This document shows, one piece after another, positions 24,065 to 33,353 of a stretch of 64,000 bases of DNA (the stretch's first letter is position 1; the number at the start of each line of letters is the position of its first letter). The position numbers and the translations under genes are program-made. The notes beneath the pieces are model-generated. The model did not search any database. It was not told the origin of the DNA and saw only the letters and a list, made by a program, of their open reading frames with translations. The stretch is from Gordonia malaquae NBRC 108250. GTDB taxonomy: Bacteria > Actinomycetota > Actinomycetes > Mycobacteriales > Mycobacteriaceae. Location of the stretch: NCBI RefSeq assembly GCF_000344135.1, contig NZ_BAOP01000017.1:1-64000 (forward strand), given 5' to 3'.

Positions 24065-26314
24065 TCAGTTTCCACGGGATCGAGTTCCGGTGCTGGCCCC
24101 GTCACCCGGGCCGAGCGTGACATCGCCGTCACCGCCGTTGTCGCCGTTGTCTCCACTGTTCCCGTTGTCGTTGTTTCCACCGGGAATCGTGACACCGGGC
24201 AGGATCGTGATGTTCCCGTCGTCACCCTCGCCGGGCAGACGCGGCCGCGACCGCTGGCGACTGGTCTCCGTGGGCGTGTACGTGGTGGGCGGAGGTTCAT
24301 AGGGCACGCCGGCCTGGCCACCGACGGGTTCGGGGTCGGGGAACTGTTCGACAGGCACACCTTCGAGTGCGGCGTTCATCTGGGCGCGCCAGATCTGCGC
24401 GGGCAGACCGCTGCCGTAAATGGTTCCGCCATACGAGTTGCGGAGTGCGGTGCCCTTATTTGTGCCGACCCAGACCGCCGTCGAGAGCTGCGGCGTGTAG
24501 CCGACCATCCAGGCGTCCTTGTTCTCACCGGTGTCGCCGAGCTGAGCCGTACCGGTCTTGGCAGCGGACGGGCGGGCGCCGTACGTCGAGTCGTACAGCG
24601 CGTTGCCGTTCGAGTATGCGGCGATCGGTGAAAGAGCAGCCGACACGTTGTCGGCGACCGCCGCGGACACCACGCGCTTGCCCTTGTTGGCCTCACGGTC
24701 GAACAGCACGTCGCCGGTGGAGGTCTCCACCTTCTGAACGAGGTACGGCTCGCGGTAGATGCCCGATGCGGCGAGCGTCGCGTACGCCGACGCCATGTCC
24801 AGGACGCGGGTCGGGTACTGGCCGAGGACGATGCCGTTCTCGGGCTTGCCGTTCGGTTCGGACAGGGTGTGCTCGATGTCGCCGAAGCTCTCGGCGATGC
24901 CGAGTCGGTGCGCAGTGTCGGCAACTGCCTGCGGGCCGCCGTTGAGGTCCATCATCAGGCGGTAGAACACCGTGTTGAGGGACATCTTGGTCGCCGTCGC
25001 CAGGTTGCACGTTCCGCAGCTCTCGCCATCGGAGTTGTTGATCGTGATCCCGCCCGGGCCCACGTACGGGCTGGAGTCGTAACGCTGCGAGAGGGGGATG
25101 TCCTGCTCGAGGCCCGCGACCAGCGCGAACACCTTGAACACCGAACCGGTCTGGAGTCCGGCCGAGGCGTAGTCCCAGCCCTGGCCGTCGTTGCCGCCGA
25201 AGTAGCCGACGATGCCGCCGGTGGCCGGATCGATCGAGACCGACGCCGTCCGGAGTTCCTTCGGCTCGCCGGTCATCACAGAGCGCGCCTGGGAGACGAG
25301 AGCGTTCTGCACCTGCGGACGGATAGACGTGGTGATCGTCAGTCCACCTGTGCGCACGTCCTGCTCGGTGATGTCGAGCGTGTCGAGCTCAGCGAGCACC
25401 TTGCGTTCGATCAGGCCGTTGGGCCCGCTCTTGACGTCACTGCTGTCCGCGGCTTTGACAGCCGCGATCTTCGGGAACTTCTGGGTGTCGCGGTCGGCCT
25501 TCTGCAGGAAGCCGATGTCGACCATGCCGTCGAGCACGTAGTTCCAGCGTTCGGTCGCCATCTCGGGGTTGACCGCCGGATCGTAGAGCGACGGTCCGCG
25601 CACGATGCCCGCGAGGAGAGCGGACTCGGACGCGCTGAGGCAGTTCGCCCGCTTGGCGCGAGGGAGTTTCGAGTCGGCGCACTGTTCGGGAGTCACCTTG
25701 GTGATGTCCCGGTTGAAGTAGGCCTTCGCGGCAGCGGCGATGCCGTACGCGCCGCGTCCGAAGTAGATGGTGTTGAGGTACGCCGCCATGATCTCTTCTT
25801 TGGACCACTGGCGGGACATCTTGGTGGCGATGGCGAGCTCTTTGAACTTGCGCTTGTAGCTGACCTCGTCGCCGACGATGGCGTTCTTGACGTACTGCTG
25901 GGTGATCGTCGAGCCACCGCCTGCTCCGCCGTCGCTGGTGAGCTTGCCCAGTGCCGCGCGCGAGAAGCCACGCAGCGAGAAGCCGACGTTGGAGTCGAAG
26001 TCGCGGTCTTCGGCCGCCTTGATCGCGGCGACCATCGACGTCGGAATGTTCTCGTACTTGACGTCGGTTCGGTTGCCCTCCGGCGGGACCACTCGGGCCA
26101 GCACACCGCCCTTGGAGTCGACGATGGTCGCGACCTGGTTCTGCTTGATGTCGCCCGGTGCGGGCACGACGACGGTCACGTACGTGAAGACGAACGCGGC
26201 CACGCCCACGATCACGAGGACCGGTACCGCGCCTGCCACGATGCCGACGACCCACGCCGCGATCTTCGCAGCGGTCCGTCGGCCCTCTGCCTTGTCCCCA
26301 GCTCCGCTGGTCAT
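24065..26314 (-). CDS. ponA: bifunctional penicillin-binding protein (PonA1 type)
   Basis: The 749-residue protein is a class A PBP. It has a short cytoplasmic tail and one membrane anchor (about residues 20-48). The GT51 glycosyltransferase follows, with AAEDRDFDSNVGFSLRG and GGSTITQQYVKN. The transpeptidase has its serine motif TGSVFKVF, SLN motif MSLNTVFY and KTGTAQ. It polymerises and cross-links peptidoglycan. The C-terminal tail is Pro/Thr-rich, then Gly/Asn/Asp-rich, and disordered. It is followed without a gap by a GT87 gene, the order seen in mycobacteria. Confidence 0.95.
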   Translation of the reverse strand: MTSGAGDKAEGRRTAAKIAAWVVGIVAGAVPVLVIVGVAAFVFTYVTVVVPAPGDIKQNQVATIVDSKGGVLARVVPPEGNRTDVKYENIPTSMVAAIKAAEDRDFDSNVGFSLRGFSRAALGKLTSDGGAGGGSTITQQYVKNAIVGDEVSYKRKFKELAIATKMSRQWSKEEIMAAYLNTIYFGRGAYGIAAAAKAYFNRDITKVTPEQCADSKLPRAKRANCLSASESALLAGIVRGPSLYDPAVNPEMATERWNYVLDGMVDIGFLQKADRDTQKFPKIAAVKAADSSDVKSGPNGLIERKVLAELDTLDITEQDVRTGGLTITTSIRPQVQNALVSQARSVMTGEPKELRTASVSIDPATGGIVGYFGGNDGQGWDYASAGLQTGSVFKVFALVAGLEQDIPLSQRYDSSPYVGPGGITINNSDGESCGTCNLATATKMSLNTVFYRLMMDLNGGPQAVADTAHRLGIAESFGDIEHTLSEPNGKPENGIVLGQYPTRVLDMASAYATLAASGIYREPYLVQKVETSTGDVLFDREANKGKRVVSAAVADNVSAALSPIAAYSNGNALYDSTYGARPSAAKTGTAQLGDTGENKDAWMVGYTPQLSTAVWVGTNKGTALRNSYGGTIYGSGLPAQIWRAQMNAALEGVPVEQFPDPEPVGGQAGVPYEPPPTTYTPTETSRQRSRPRLPGEGDDGNITILPGVTIPGGNNDNGNSGDNGDNGGDGDVTLGPGDGASTGTRSRGN

Positions 26315-26441
26315 CGCTCACCCATTTCTCTGCGCTCATCGGTCCCGCGCGAGGACCGTCTCCACAACTCTGACGCACGGACGCGTCGCTGCCAACTCAA
26401 TAGCGGCGTCGACACCGTCCCGCTCGTCACCCTTCTGACGA

Positions 26442-26831
26442 CTATTTCGCTGCCCGGCGGCGCTTCGTTGCGCGCGCCGGCACACCGGCAACGTACGACT
26501 GGATCAGATAGTTCCAGCGGCAGGTGCGGCACACCTCGACGACGTGGACGGTGAACTCCGGCGAGCGGGTCGCCAGGACCGCGATCTCCGGTTCCGTTCT
26601 CGCCGTGCCGGACGGTCCGCCGATTGTGCTTCCGAACAGCCATGACACCTGCGTCACCTGCTCTTTGCGGCACACCGGGCAGGGCCGGTCGGTGCTCTGA
26701 CCGTGGAACTTGGCGGCCCGGAGCAGGTAGGTGTCCGCGTCGCACACGTCTTTCAACTGGACCTCACCCGCGCGCATGCGCGCCAGCGTGGCGCGGCGTG
26801 CGAGGGCGTAGTCGATCTGTTGACGGTGCAC
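26442..26831 (-). CDS. DUF5318 family protein
   Basis: This 129-residue protein matches the small conserved protein next to ponA1 in mycobacteria (Rv0049 type). It contains two CxxC pairs, CPVC (about 51-54) and CRTC (about 101-104), which probably form a zinc ribbon, and a basic C-terminus (ATKRRRAAK). A GTG start is used. Function is unknown. It lies upstream of ponA on the same strand. Confidence 0.8.
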   Translation of the reverse strand: MHRQQIDYALARRATLARMRAGEVQLKDVCDADTYLLRAAKFHGQSTDRPCPVCRKEQVTQVSWLFGSTIGGPSGTARTEPEIAVLATRSPEFTVHVVEVCRTCRWNYLIQSYVAGVPARATKRRRAAK

Positions 26832-26919
26832 GGGCTCCAGCGTAGACGCGCACTCCGCCGCCTCCGGCTGTGATGGAGATCAAACATCAGAAGCTACTGT
26901 TCAGTTCGATCCCGGTTAT

Positions 26920-26932
26920 ATCGATGCGATAC
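26920..26932. promoter_or_regulatory. short inverted repeat upstream of padR-ino1
   Basis: TATCG and CGATA are separated by three bases, 47 bases before the PadR start and next to an AT-rich -10-like stretch (GATACAT). It is a candidate operator for autoregulation by PadR; the arms are short. Confidence 0.4.
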
Positions 26933-26979
26933 ATTGGTGGCTGCATCCAGCCGTCACAACGAGCCGAGAGGAGACCGAC

Positions 26980-27627
26980 ATGCTCGAAATGGCAGTTCTC
27001 GGCCTTCTTCTCGAATCCCCCATGCACGGGTACGAGCTGCGCAAGCGCCTCACCGGGCTGCTCGGCGCGTTCCGCGCGTTCTCGTACGGCTCGCTGTACC
27101 CGACATTGCGCCGCATGCGCGCCGACGGGCTGATCGCCGAGGACGACGCCGATACCGCGACGGGCGTCAAAGTCCGCCGCGGACGCCGCGTCTACCGTCT
27201 GACACCGCTCGGCGAGACCCGCTTCAGCGAGCTCGTCGCCGACACCGGCCCGCAGAACTACACCGACGACGGCTTCGGCGTGCACCTCGCGTTCTTCAGC
27301 CGAACCCCGGCAGTCGCACGGATGCGGATCCTCGAAGGCCGCCGCCGCCAGGTGGAAGAGCGCCGCGAGGGTCTCCGCGAGATGCTCGGCCGCGCGATGG
27401 GATCCAGCGACCACTACACGCGCCAGATGCACGAGCTGAGCCTGGAGACCTCCGAACGCGAGGTCCAGTGGCTCAACAAGCTGATCGCCGACGAGGCGTC
27501 GGCGGGCTCCACAGATTTGAATGCCTGGACGCCGGCTCCCGGCGACGGCATCGAAAAAGGAAAGAAATCGGCGGTACAGCAGTCCGTCGTACCGCCACAG
27601 AATGAAGGAGAGCCCGACCATGGGTGA
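26980..27627 (+). CDS. PadR-family transcriptional regulator
   Basis: This 215-residue protein has a PadR winged helix ([19 protein letters not shown] and [17 protein letters not shown]) and a helical C-terminal dimerisation part. It is the Rv0047c-type regulator upstream of ino1; its last codons overlap the ino1 start by eight bases, so they form one operon. A GAGAGGAG ribosome-binding site supports the ATG at 26980. It may adjust inositol synthesis, and thus mycothiol and phosphatidylinositol supply. Confidence 0.9.
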   Translation: MLEMAVLGLLLESPMHGYELRKRLTGLLGAFRAFSYGSLYPTLRRMRADGLIAEDDADTATGVKVRRGRRVYRLTPLGETRFSELVADTGPQNYTDDGFGVHLAFFSRTPAVARMRILEGRRRQVEERREGLREMLGRAMGSSDHYTRQMHELSLETSEREVQWLNKLIADEASAGSTDLNAWTPAPGDGIEKGKKSAVQQSVVPPQNEGEPDHG

Positions 27628-28714
27628 AACCAACAACGTGCGCGTGGCCATCGTGGGCGTGGGCAACTGCGCCTCATCCTTGGTCCAGGGCGTCGAGTAC
27701 TACAAGGACGCTGACGAGAACGCAGTCGTTCCCGGCCTCATGCACGTCAAGTTCGGCGCGTACCACGTCCGCGACGTCCAGTTCGTCGCCGCGTTCGACG
27801 TGGACGCCAAGAAGGTCGGCTTCGACCTCGCCGAGGCGATCAACAACAGCGAGAACAACACCATCAAGATCGCCGACGTTCCGCCGCTGAACGTGACCGT
27901 CCAGCGCGGCCACACCCTCGACGGCCTCGGCAAGTACTACCGCGAGACCATCACCGAGGCCGACGGCGACGCCGTCGACGTGGTGCAGGCGCTGAAGGAC
28001 GCGAAGGTCGACGTCCTCGTCTCGTACCTGCCCGTCGGCTCGGAGCAGGCCGACAAGTTCTACGCACAGTGTGCGATCGACGCGGGTGTCGCATTCGTCA
28101 ACGCCCTCCCGGTCTTCATCGCCTCCGACCCGGAGTGGGCGAAGAAGTTCACCGACGCCGGTGTCCCGATCGTCGGCGACGACATCAAGAGCCAGGTCGG
28201 CGCCACCATCACCCACCGCGTGATGGCGAAGCTCTTCGAGGACCGCGGTGTCGCCCTCGATCGCACGTACCAGCTGAACGTCGGCGGCAACATGGACTTC
28301 AAGAACATGCTCGAGCGTGAGCGCCTGGAGTCGAAGAAGGTCTCGAAGACCCAGGCCGTCACCAGCAACCTGAGCGGCTCGCTGGCCAACAAGGTGTACG
28401 ACAAGAACGTGCACATCGGCCCGTCGGACTACGTCGCATGGCTCGACGACCGCAAGTGGGCGTACGTCCGCCTCGAAGGCCGTGCCTTCGGCGACGTGCC
28501 GCTGAACCTGGAGTACAAGCTCGAGGTCTGGGACTCGCCCAACTCGGCAGGCATCATCATCGACGCCGTGCGCGCCGCGAAGATCGCCAAGGACCGCGGC
28601 ATCGGCGGCCCGATCCTCCCGGCATCGGCCTACCTCATGAAGAGCCCGCCGGAGCAGATCGCCGACGACGTCGCTCGCCAGCAGCTCGAAGCGTTCATCA
28701 TCGGCGCCGAGTAA
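27620..28714 (+). CDS. ino1: inositol-3-phosphate synthase
   Basis: The 364-residue NAD-dependent enzyme converts glucose 6-phosphate to inositol 3-phosphate, the first step to phosphatidylinositol, PIMs and mycothiol. The Rossmann motif [16 protein letters not shown] starts near residue 8; [35 protein letters not shown] and [11 protein letters not shown] are active-site regions. The ATG at 27620 is chosen for its GAAGGAG site; the frame is open upstream. A strong terminator follows. Confidence 0.97.
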   Translation: MGETNNVRVAIVGVGNCASSLVQGVEYYKDADENAVVPGLMHVKFGAYHVRDVQFVAAFDVDAKKVGFDLAEAINNSENNTIKIADVPPLNVTVQRGHTLDGLGKYYRETITEADGDAVDVVQALKDAKVDVLVSYLPVGSEQADKFYAQCAIDAGVAFVNALPVFIASDPEWAKKFTDAGVPIVGDDIKSQVGATITHRVMAKLFEDRGVALDRTYQLNVGGNMDFKNMLERERLESKKVSKTQAVTSNLSGSLANKVYDKNVHIGPSDYVAWLDDRKWAYVRLEGRAFGDVPLNLEYKLEVWDSPNSAGIIIDAVRAAKIAKDRGIGGPILPASAYLMKSPPEQIADDVARQQLEAFIIGAE

Positions 28715-28729
28715 GCGTTCAGTACCGAC

Positions 28730-28763
28730 AAGGCCCGGCACTCCTCACGGAGTGCCGGGCCTT
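28730..28763. terminator. strong hairpin terminator after ino1
   Basis: AAGGCCCGGCACTC / GAGTGCCGGGCCTT is a perfect 14-bp stem with a six-base loop, followed on the plus strand by GGTCTTTG. It lies between convergent genes and may serve both. Confidence 0.88.
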
Positions 28764-28789
28764 GGTCTTTGTCGGCGCTGAAAGCGGGA

Positions 28790-29452
28790 TCATCCAAGGT
28801 CCGGAGGCGCAGGACGAGCGACAGTCCCGTCGACGGTGAGCCAACCGTCGGCGACCATCGCCAGCAGCAACTGAGCCTTGTTCGCGACCGGACGCCCGGC
28901 GGCCTCGTACCGCTGCGTCACGCGGCGATAGTGCGTGCGCACCGTGCACTCGGCGACGAAATGCGCGGACGCGGTCTCCTTCACGGTCGCACCCATGACG
29001 TACTTCGCCATCACCTCCAATTCACGCGGAGTGATCACGACTCGCACCCGACCCTCGCCGAGCACATCGGTGATCGCGGAACGAATCGCTGCGGGCGCAC
29101 CCGCAGCATCGCGGACCACCGTGGCTCCGGGCAGAACTGCGCCGAGGTCGGTGACGTCCACGACGACGACCACCTTCACCAGGTGGACGAGTAGCGGCGG
29201 AAGGGTCGTCGACGCCGCGGCGCCGTCGACGACGAGCACCTTCGGCAGCACCCGGCACTCCGCGAGCTCGGCGACGTCGACGATCCGCGAGCGGTAGCCG
29301 AGAGAGCGGATCCAGGACGCCGAGAGTTCCGCGGCGAACGCTCCAGCCGACAGGACGCCGACCGAATCGTCGAATCGCACCCCTTGACCACCGCCGGTCC
29401 GCGGACGGACGCGATGCGAGTGAAGTCGCACGCCTTCGGAAGCCGTCGTCAT
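28790..29452 (-). CDS. LuxR-type HTH regulator with receiver-like N-terminus
   Basis: The 220-residue protein has a C-terminal LuxR/NarL-type HTH (VRVVITPRELEVMAKYVMGA; ETASAHFVAECTVRTHYRRV). The N-terminal half has alternating strands and helices (VLPKVLVVDG, HLVKVVVVVDV) but no clear phospho-acceptor triad, so it may be an unphosphorylated pseudo-receiver. It is a close paralogue of the protein at 31561-32214; both contain YVMGATV-ETAS and THY-RVT-RYE-AGR segments. The ATG at 29452 has a GAGGGCAG site. The target genes are unknown. Confidence 0.75.
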   Translation of the reverse strand: MTTASEGVRLHSHRVRPRTGGGQGVRFDDSVGVLSAGAFAAELSASWIRSLGYRSRIVDVAELAECRVLPKVLVVDGAAASTTLPPLLVHLVKVVVVVDVTDLGAVLPGATVVRDAAGAPAAIRSAITDVLGEGRVRVVITPRELEVMAKYVMGATVKETASAHFVAECTVRTHYRRVTQRYEAAGRPVANKAQLLLAMVADGWLTVDGTVARPAPPDLG

Positions 29453-29592
29453 CTGCCCTCGTTCTCGATCGAATGAACCAACGCATCCATCGTCTCGGTC
29501 GGGTACGACGAGAACAGCCTCCCAATCATCCTTTTGGTGGACAACTAGGCGGAAAAGGAACCGAACGGGTGAACCTTCATGCGCGATCACGC

Positions 29593-30354
29593 ATGAAATG
29601 CGAGCCTTCGAGTAAGATTCGACCAGTGTCGACTGGTCTACGAATACTCATCGCCTCTCCGCTGGGGCGCGTCGTCGCAGCTCCGCTCGAAGCCAATTTT
29701 CCTGAGGTGACGGTCTCCGTCGCCGCGACGGAGGCCGAGTTCAATCGGGCGATAACCGGGCAGGTGCGGTACGACGTCGTCGCTGCGGATCTCATCTGGA
29801 ATCAGCCTGAGACCGAGTGGACGTTCGACGGTCTGGACGCGATCGACCGCCTGCGCGAGGTCGATCGCGTCGCGCCGGTGATCCTCGCGACGCAAGGCCA
29901 CAGCATGGAGCGCGACCATCTCGACGAGGCGATGCTGCGAGACGAAGTGTGGGGCGTCTTCCCGAAAGCAGCGGGCCTGCACCCCTTCATGGATTCGATC
30001 CGCTCGGTCGCGCTCGGCAACCGACTCCCCGATCGACCAGACCCGTCTGCGCCGAAACCGTTGTACGCCGAACTTCAGGGACGGCGTGGACACACGGCGG
30101 GCCGTCTGGCAGGTGCGATCGCGGCGGGTCGGGCCACTGACAACGCGACGCTCGCGCTCGCCGCGCAGGTCGCGCCGAGCACGGCGAACAAGGTGACGAG
30201 CCACTATCTCGGGCCGATCATCTCGGCCCGCGGTGAGCACAACAGCGCGTTGCCACTGACGCAGGGTGCGGTGTACCGCTGGTGCGGCGTCCACGCCCGC
30301 TATCTCGTCAGTTGGTGCCGCCGGAACGGTCACGCGGACGTTCTCGGCGACTGA
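29593..30354 (+). CDS. receiver-like regulatory protein
   Basis: This protein of about 253 residues has a receiver-like N-terminal domain (RILIASPLGRVVAAPLEANF, then YDVVAADLIWN with an Asp where the phospho-acceptor would be). The usual Asp pair after the first strand is missing. The C-terminal part contains a possible HTH (TLALAAQVAPSTANKVTSHY). The start is uncertain: ATG at 29593 or GTG at 29626; neither has a strong ribosome-binding site. It lies between a LuxR-type regulator and the antiporter gene, so a role in regulating them is possible. Confidence 0.55.
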   Translation: MKCEPSSKIRPVSTGLRILIASPLGRVVAAPLEANFPEVTVSVAATEAEFNRAITGQVRYDVVAADLIWNQPETEWTFDGLDAIDRLREVDRVAPVILATQGHSMERDHLDEAMLRDEVWGVFPKAAGLHPFMDSIRSVALGNRLPDRPDPSAPKPLYAELQGRRGHTAGRLAGAIAAGRATDNATLALAAQVAPSTANKVTSHYLGPIISARGEHNSALPLTQGAVYRWCGVHARYLVSWCRRNGHADVLGD

Positions 30355-30386
30355 CGTCCCACTGCGAACCCACCGACTACGATTCG

Positions 30387-31550
30387 ATGGCGATGTCCGA
30401 TCCTGCCTCCCTCCTCGTGGTCCCGCTGCTGATGATCGCCGCGGCGCTGGCCAGCCGCACGACCGCCCGCTGGGTAGCCGTACCCGTCGTCGTGTTCGAA
30501 CTCGTGCTGGGCGTGGTCGCCGGTCCCGATGCCCTCGGCTGGGTGGACCGGACGCCGTTCCTCGCACAGTTGTCGCAGTTCGGCGTCCTGCTGCTCTTCT
30601 TCGTCGCCGGTTCGGAGATCGACGCCGCGTCCCTGCGCGGACGCACCGGACGCCGCGCGTGGCTGGGCTGGGCGATCAGCATCTGCGTCGGCGTCGGCGT
30701 CGGCTTCGTCGCAGAACCCGGCTTCGGCGCCCTGATCATCGGGATCTGCCTCGCTTCGACAGCGCTGGGCACACTGCTGCCCATCCTCCGCGACGCCGGC
30801 GATCTCGGCACACCGTTCGGCTCCGCCGTCGGCGCCGTCGGAACCGTCGGCGAGTTCGGACCGATCATCGCCATCTCCGTGTTTCTGGGGACTCGATCAC
30901 CCGGCATGTCGACGGTCGTCCTCGTGGTGTTCGCGGTGATCGCACTAGCCGCGATCCTGCATGCTCAGCGACGACCTCATCACCGGCTGCACCGGATCGT
31001 GGAATCGACGTTGCACACATCGGGGCAGTTCGCGGTGCGATGCGTCCTGGGCGTCCTCGCCGTCCTCGTGTTCCTTGCGCTCCAACTCGGGGTGGACATG
31101 CTGCTCGGCGCGTTCACCGCGGGCATCGTGTGGCGACTGCTCATGCGGGATGCCGACGAATCCACCCGCCGAAGCGTCGAAGCAAAAGTCGACGCGTTGG
31201 CCTTCGGTTTCCTTGTACCCGTCTTCTTCGTCTACACGGGAGTGAAGTTCGATCTCCGTGCACTGCTCGACGCGCCGCTCGCATTCACCGTGATCCCGTT
31301 GATCGCCGTCGCACTCCTGCTCATTCGCGGGGTCCCGTCGATGCTCGCCGCGCCGGACGGCGCCTCCCGTCGTGAACGAGCGGCGGTCGGTCTGATGGGC
31401 GCGACCGCACTGCCGATCATCGTCGTCGCGACCGACATCGGCGTCGAACACCACGCGATCACCTCGACTGAAGCGGCCGTGTTCGTCGGCGCGGGCGTCC
31501 TGTCCGTGTTGGTGTTCCCGATCGTCGCCACTGCCGTGCGAAACCGCTGA
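30387..31550 (+). CDS. CPA2-type cation:proton antiporter
   Basis: The protein has about 387 residues with 11-12 membrane segments and the Na+/H+ exchanger (Kef-like) pattern: LGVVAGPDALGWV, FGVLLLFFVAGSEID and a late PVFFVYTGVKFDL segment. It has no nucleotide-binding C-terminal domain. It probably exchanges K+ or Na+ for H+. The ATG at 30387 is the first good start of the open frame; the upstream part of the frame is Arg-rich and unlikely to be coding. Confidence 0.82.
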   Translation: MAMSDPASLLVVPLLMIAAALASRTTARWVAVPVVVFELVLGVVAGPDALGWVDRTPFLAQLSQFGVLLLFFVAGSEIDAASLRGRTGRRAWLGWAISICVGVGVGFVAEPGFGALIIGICLASTALGTLLPILRDAGDLGTPFGSAVGAVGTVGEFGPIIAISVFLGTRSPGMSTVVLVVFAVIALAAILHAQRRPHHRLHRIVESTLHTSGQFAVRCVLGVLAVLVFLALQLGVDMLLGAFTAGIVWRLLMRDADESTRRSVEAKVDALAFGFLVPVFFVYTGVKFDLRALLDAPLAFTVIPLIAVALLLIRGVPSMLAAPDGASRRERAAVGLMGATALPIIVVATDIGVEHHAITSTEAAVFVGAGVLSVLVFPIVATAVRNR

Positions 31551-31560
31551 GACGAACGGC

Positions 31561-32214
31561 TCACATCAGTTCGATCCAACCGTCGGCGACCATCCGGACC
31601 AGCAGTTGGGACTTGTTGGCGGCGGCGCGGCCGGCCTCCTCGTAGCGGCGCGTGACACGCTGGTAGTGCGTGCGGACGGTCGCCTCTGCGATGAAGTGCT
31701 TCGATGCGGTCTCCGAAACCGTCGCACCCATCACGTAGGTCGTCATGACGTCGCGTTCCCGATCGGTGAGCCGCACCGGGGCCCGCCGTGGCGCTCGGCC
31801 GAGGACCGCTCCGACGAGGCCCTCGACGTCGCCTGGTGCGGAGCTCGAATCGGCGACGATCCTCACCGAGGGCGGATATCCGGCCACAGCTCGGTCCGTG
31901 ACGACGATGAAGCGCACATGACGCAGGTGCCGAGCCATTCCCGCATCGAGCGCCGACGGGTCACGAGTGATCACCACGGCAGGCGGTTTCGGATCCGATC
32001 TGAGCTCGGTGCCGGTGACCACCCTCGACCGATAACCCATCGCGGCCAGCCAGGAGTCCAACCCGACCGCGTCGAGCGGAGTCGCCCCGAGCAGACCGAC
32101 CACCCGCTCGGTCCTCGGGAGCCCGGTCGGGATCGACGTGAGACGTCGACCGGCCGACATCCGATGGAGGCGGTTCGCCTCCGAGAAGGAGGCGTCCGGT
32201 TCCGACACCGTCAT
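31561..32214 (-). CDS. LuxR-type HTH regulator, paralogue of the 28790 gene
   Basis: This 217-residue protein has a C-terminal HTH (VRLTDRERDVMTTYVMGATV; KHFIAEATVRTHYQRVTRRY) and an N-terminal receiver-like part without a clear phosphorylation site. It is similar over the HTH to the protein at 28790-29452. It is convergent with the antiporter gene, with only ten bases between stops. Function unknown. Confidence 0.75.
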   Translation of the reverse strand: MTVSEPDASFSEANRLHRMSAGRRLTSIPTGLPRTERVVGLLGATPLDAVGLDSWLAAMGYRSRVVTGTELRSDPKPPAVVITRDPSALDAGMARHLRHVRFIVVTDRAVAGYPPSVRIVADSSSAPGDVEGLVGAVLGRAPRRAPVRLTDRERDVMTTYVMGATVSETASKHFIAEATVRTHYQRVTRRYEEAGRAAANKSQLLVRMVADGWIELM

Positions 32215-32324
32215 GTGGTCCCCACTTCCGCTGGAATGTGCTGCGTACGCGGGTCACCGTATCCCCGGGCGCGAATGCACCGGCAGACCCGAATTCTCGG
32301 GTAAACCGAGCGGACGACCCCAGT

Positions 32325-33353
32325 TCAGGGGGCGAGAGTGAGCTCGCCGGACGCGTTGTACACCCGCCTGTCGATCTCCTCGCCCGCACTGTGCACAACG
32401 GTCATCAGGGACGATCTTCCCGGCGGGAGGATCCGAATGGTCAGTGTGCCGTCGACCGTCGCATCCAACGATGCCGTGACCGTCGTGACGATCCGCTCGA
32501 CGATCTCCTCAGACGCCCCGTCGAGTCCATGGTCGTCCAGCAGGATGACGTCCACTCCGCGTCCGCGCGCCGCTCGCGCGGCGGCAGTGACCATCGGAAC
32601 CGCGAGTGATCGGGCGCGCAGCGAATCCCTCAACTGAGCTTCGAGAAGTCCGCAGGCCCGCCGTTCGGCGTCGGTCAGCGCTCGAGGATCGGCCAGCCGC
32701 TCGAGAAGCGGTCGGACCAACGAGTCCAGACCCACCAGTTGGCGGTCCCGCTCATCGAGAACGGCCCGGTGAGCGGCCTCGGCCGCCGCTCGCTCGGTGC
32801 CCTCTTCACGCAGCAGAAAGATGTCGCGGGCCGCGGGCCGGATAGTCAATCCGAAGAACGTCGCCATGAGAAGCGGTGCAATGTTGATCAGCGTCACGCT
32901 CAGCCCGTACCCGGTCCCCTGCCCGGTGCCCGCCGTCCAGAACACCGTGACGCCGATCGCGGCGAGCAGGGACATCCATCCCCAGATCGTCCGTCCCCGC
33001 ACACACATGTAGGTCGAGACGGCCGTGGACGCGGACAACGGCCACAACTGGAGTGCGCCCGGCTCCGCCGGAAGCGTGTAGATCACCAACGCCGTCGCGG
33101 CAGGACCCGCCACAGTCATGTAGGCAGTCCATCCCGGCGGAAGCGGATCGCCCGCCGCACGGATGAGCCCGACCGCCGCCGCGCTCACCAGCGCCCAGGC
33201 GAGCAGTTCGCGAAGCACGCCGCCGCTCTCGGAGGTGGTGACGGCGAGCAGCGCGTACGTGCAGACGAACCACGCTGCGAGGATCTGTGCGGCAACCGAG
33301 TGCAGGCCCATCAACGAGCGGACGTCGCCGTGTTCGACATCGTCTGTCATCAT
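32325..33353 (-). CDS. membrane histidine-kinase-like protein lacking catalytic motifs
   Basis: The 342-residue protein has six or so membrane segments (residues about 18-165) followed by a coiled-coil dimerisation-type region (ERAAAEAAHRAVLDERDRQL). The place where a NarL-type kinase has its phospho-His reads LVGLDSLVRPLLERL, with no His. The C-terminal ATPase-like fold lacks the Asn box and the DxGxG motif. It overlaps the preceding histidine kinase gene by four bases (ATGA), so it is likely a pseudokinase partner in the same signalling complex. Confidence 0.7.
   Translation of the reverse strand: MMTDDVEHGDVRSLMGLHSVAAQILAAWFVCTYALLAVTTSESGGVLRELLAWALVSAAAVGLIRAAGDPLPPGWTAYMTVAGPAATALVIYTLPAEPGALQLWPLSASTAVSTYMCVRGRTIWGWMSLLAAIGVTVFWTAGTGQGTGYGLSVTLINIAPLLMATFFGLTIRPAARDIFLLREEGTERAAAEAAHRAVLDERDRQLVGLDSLVRPLLERLADPRALTDAERRACGLLEAQLRDSLRARSLAVPMVTAAARAARGRGVDVILLDDHGLDGASEEIVERIVTTVTASLDATVDGTLTIRILPPGRSSLMTVVHSAGEEIDRRVYNASGELTLAP

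Noticed and set aside
24869..26554. 561-residue plus-strand frame opposite ponA
   Set aside because: It is antisense to a well-supported PBP gene with all catalytic motifs; its composition is typical of a GC-rich shadow frame.
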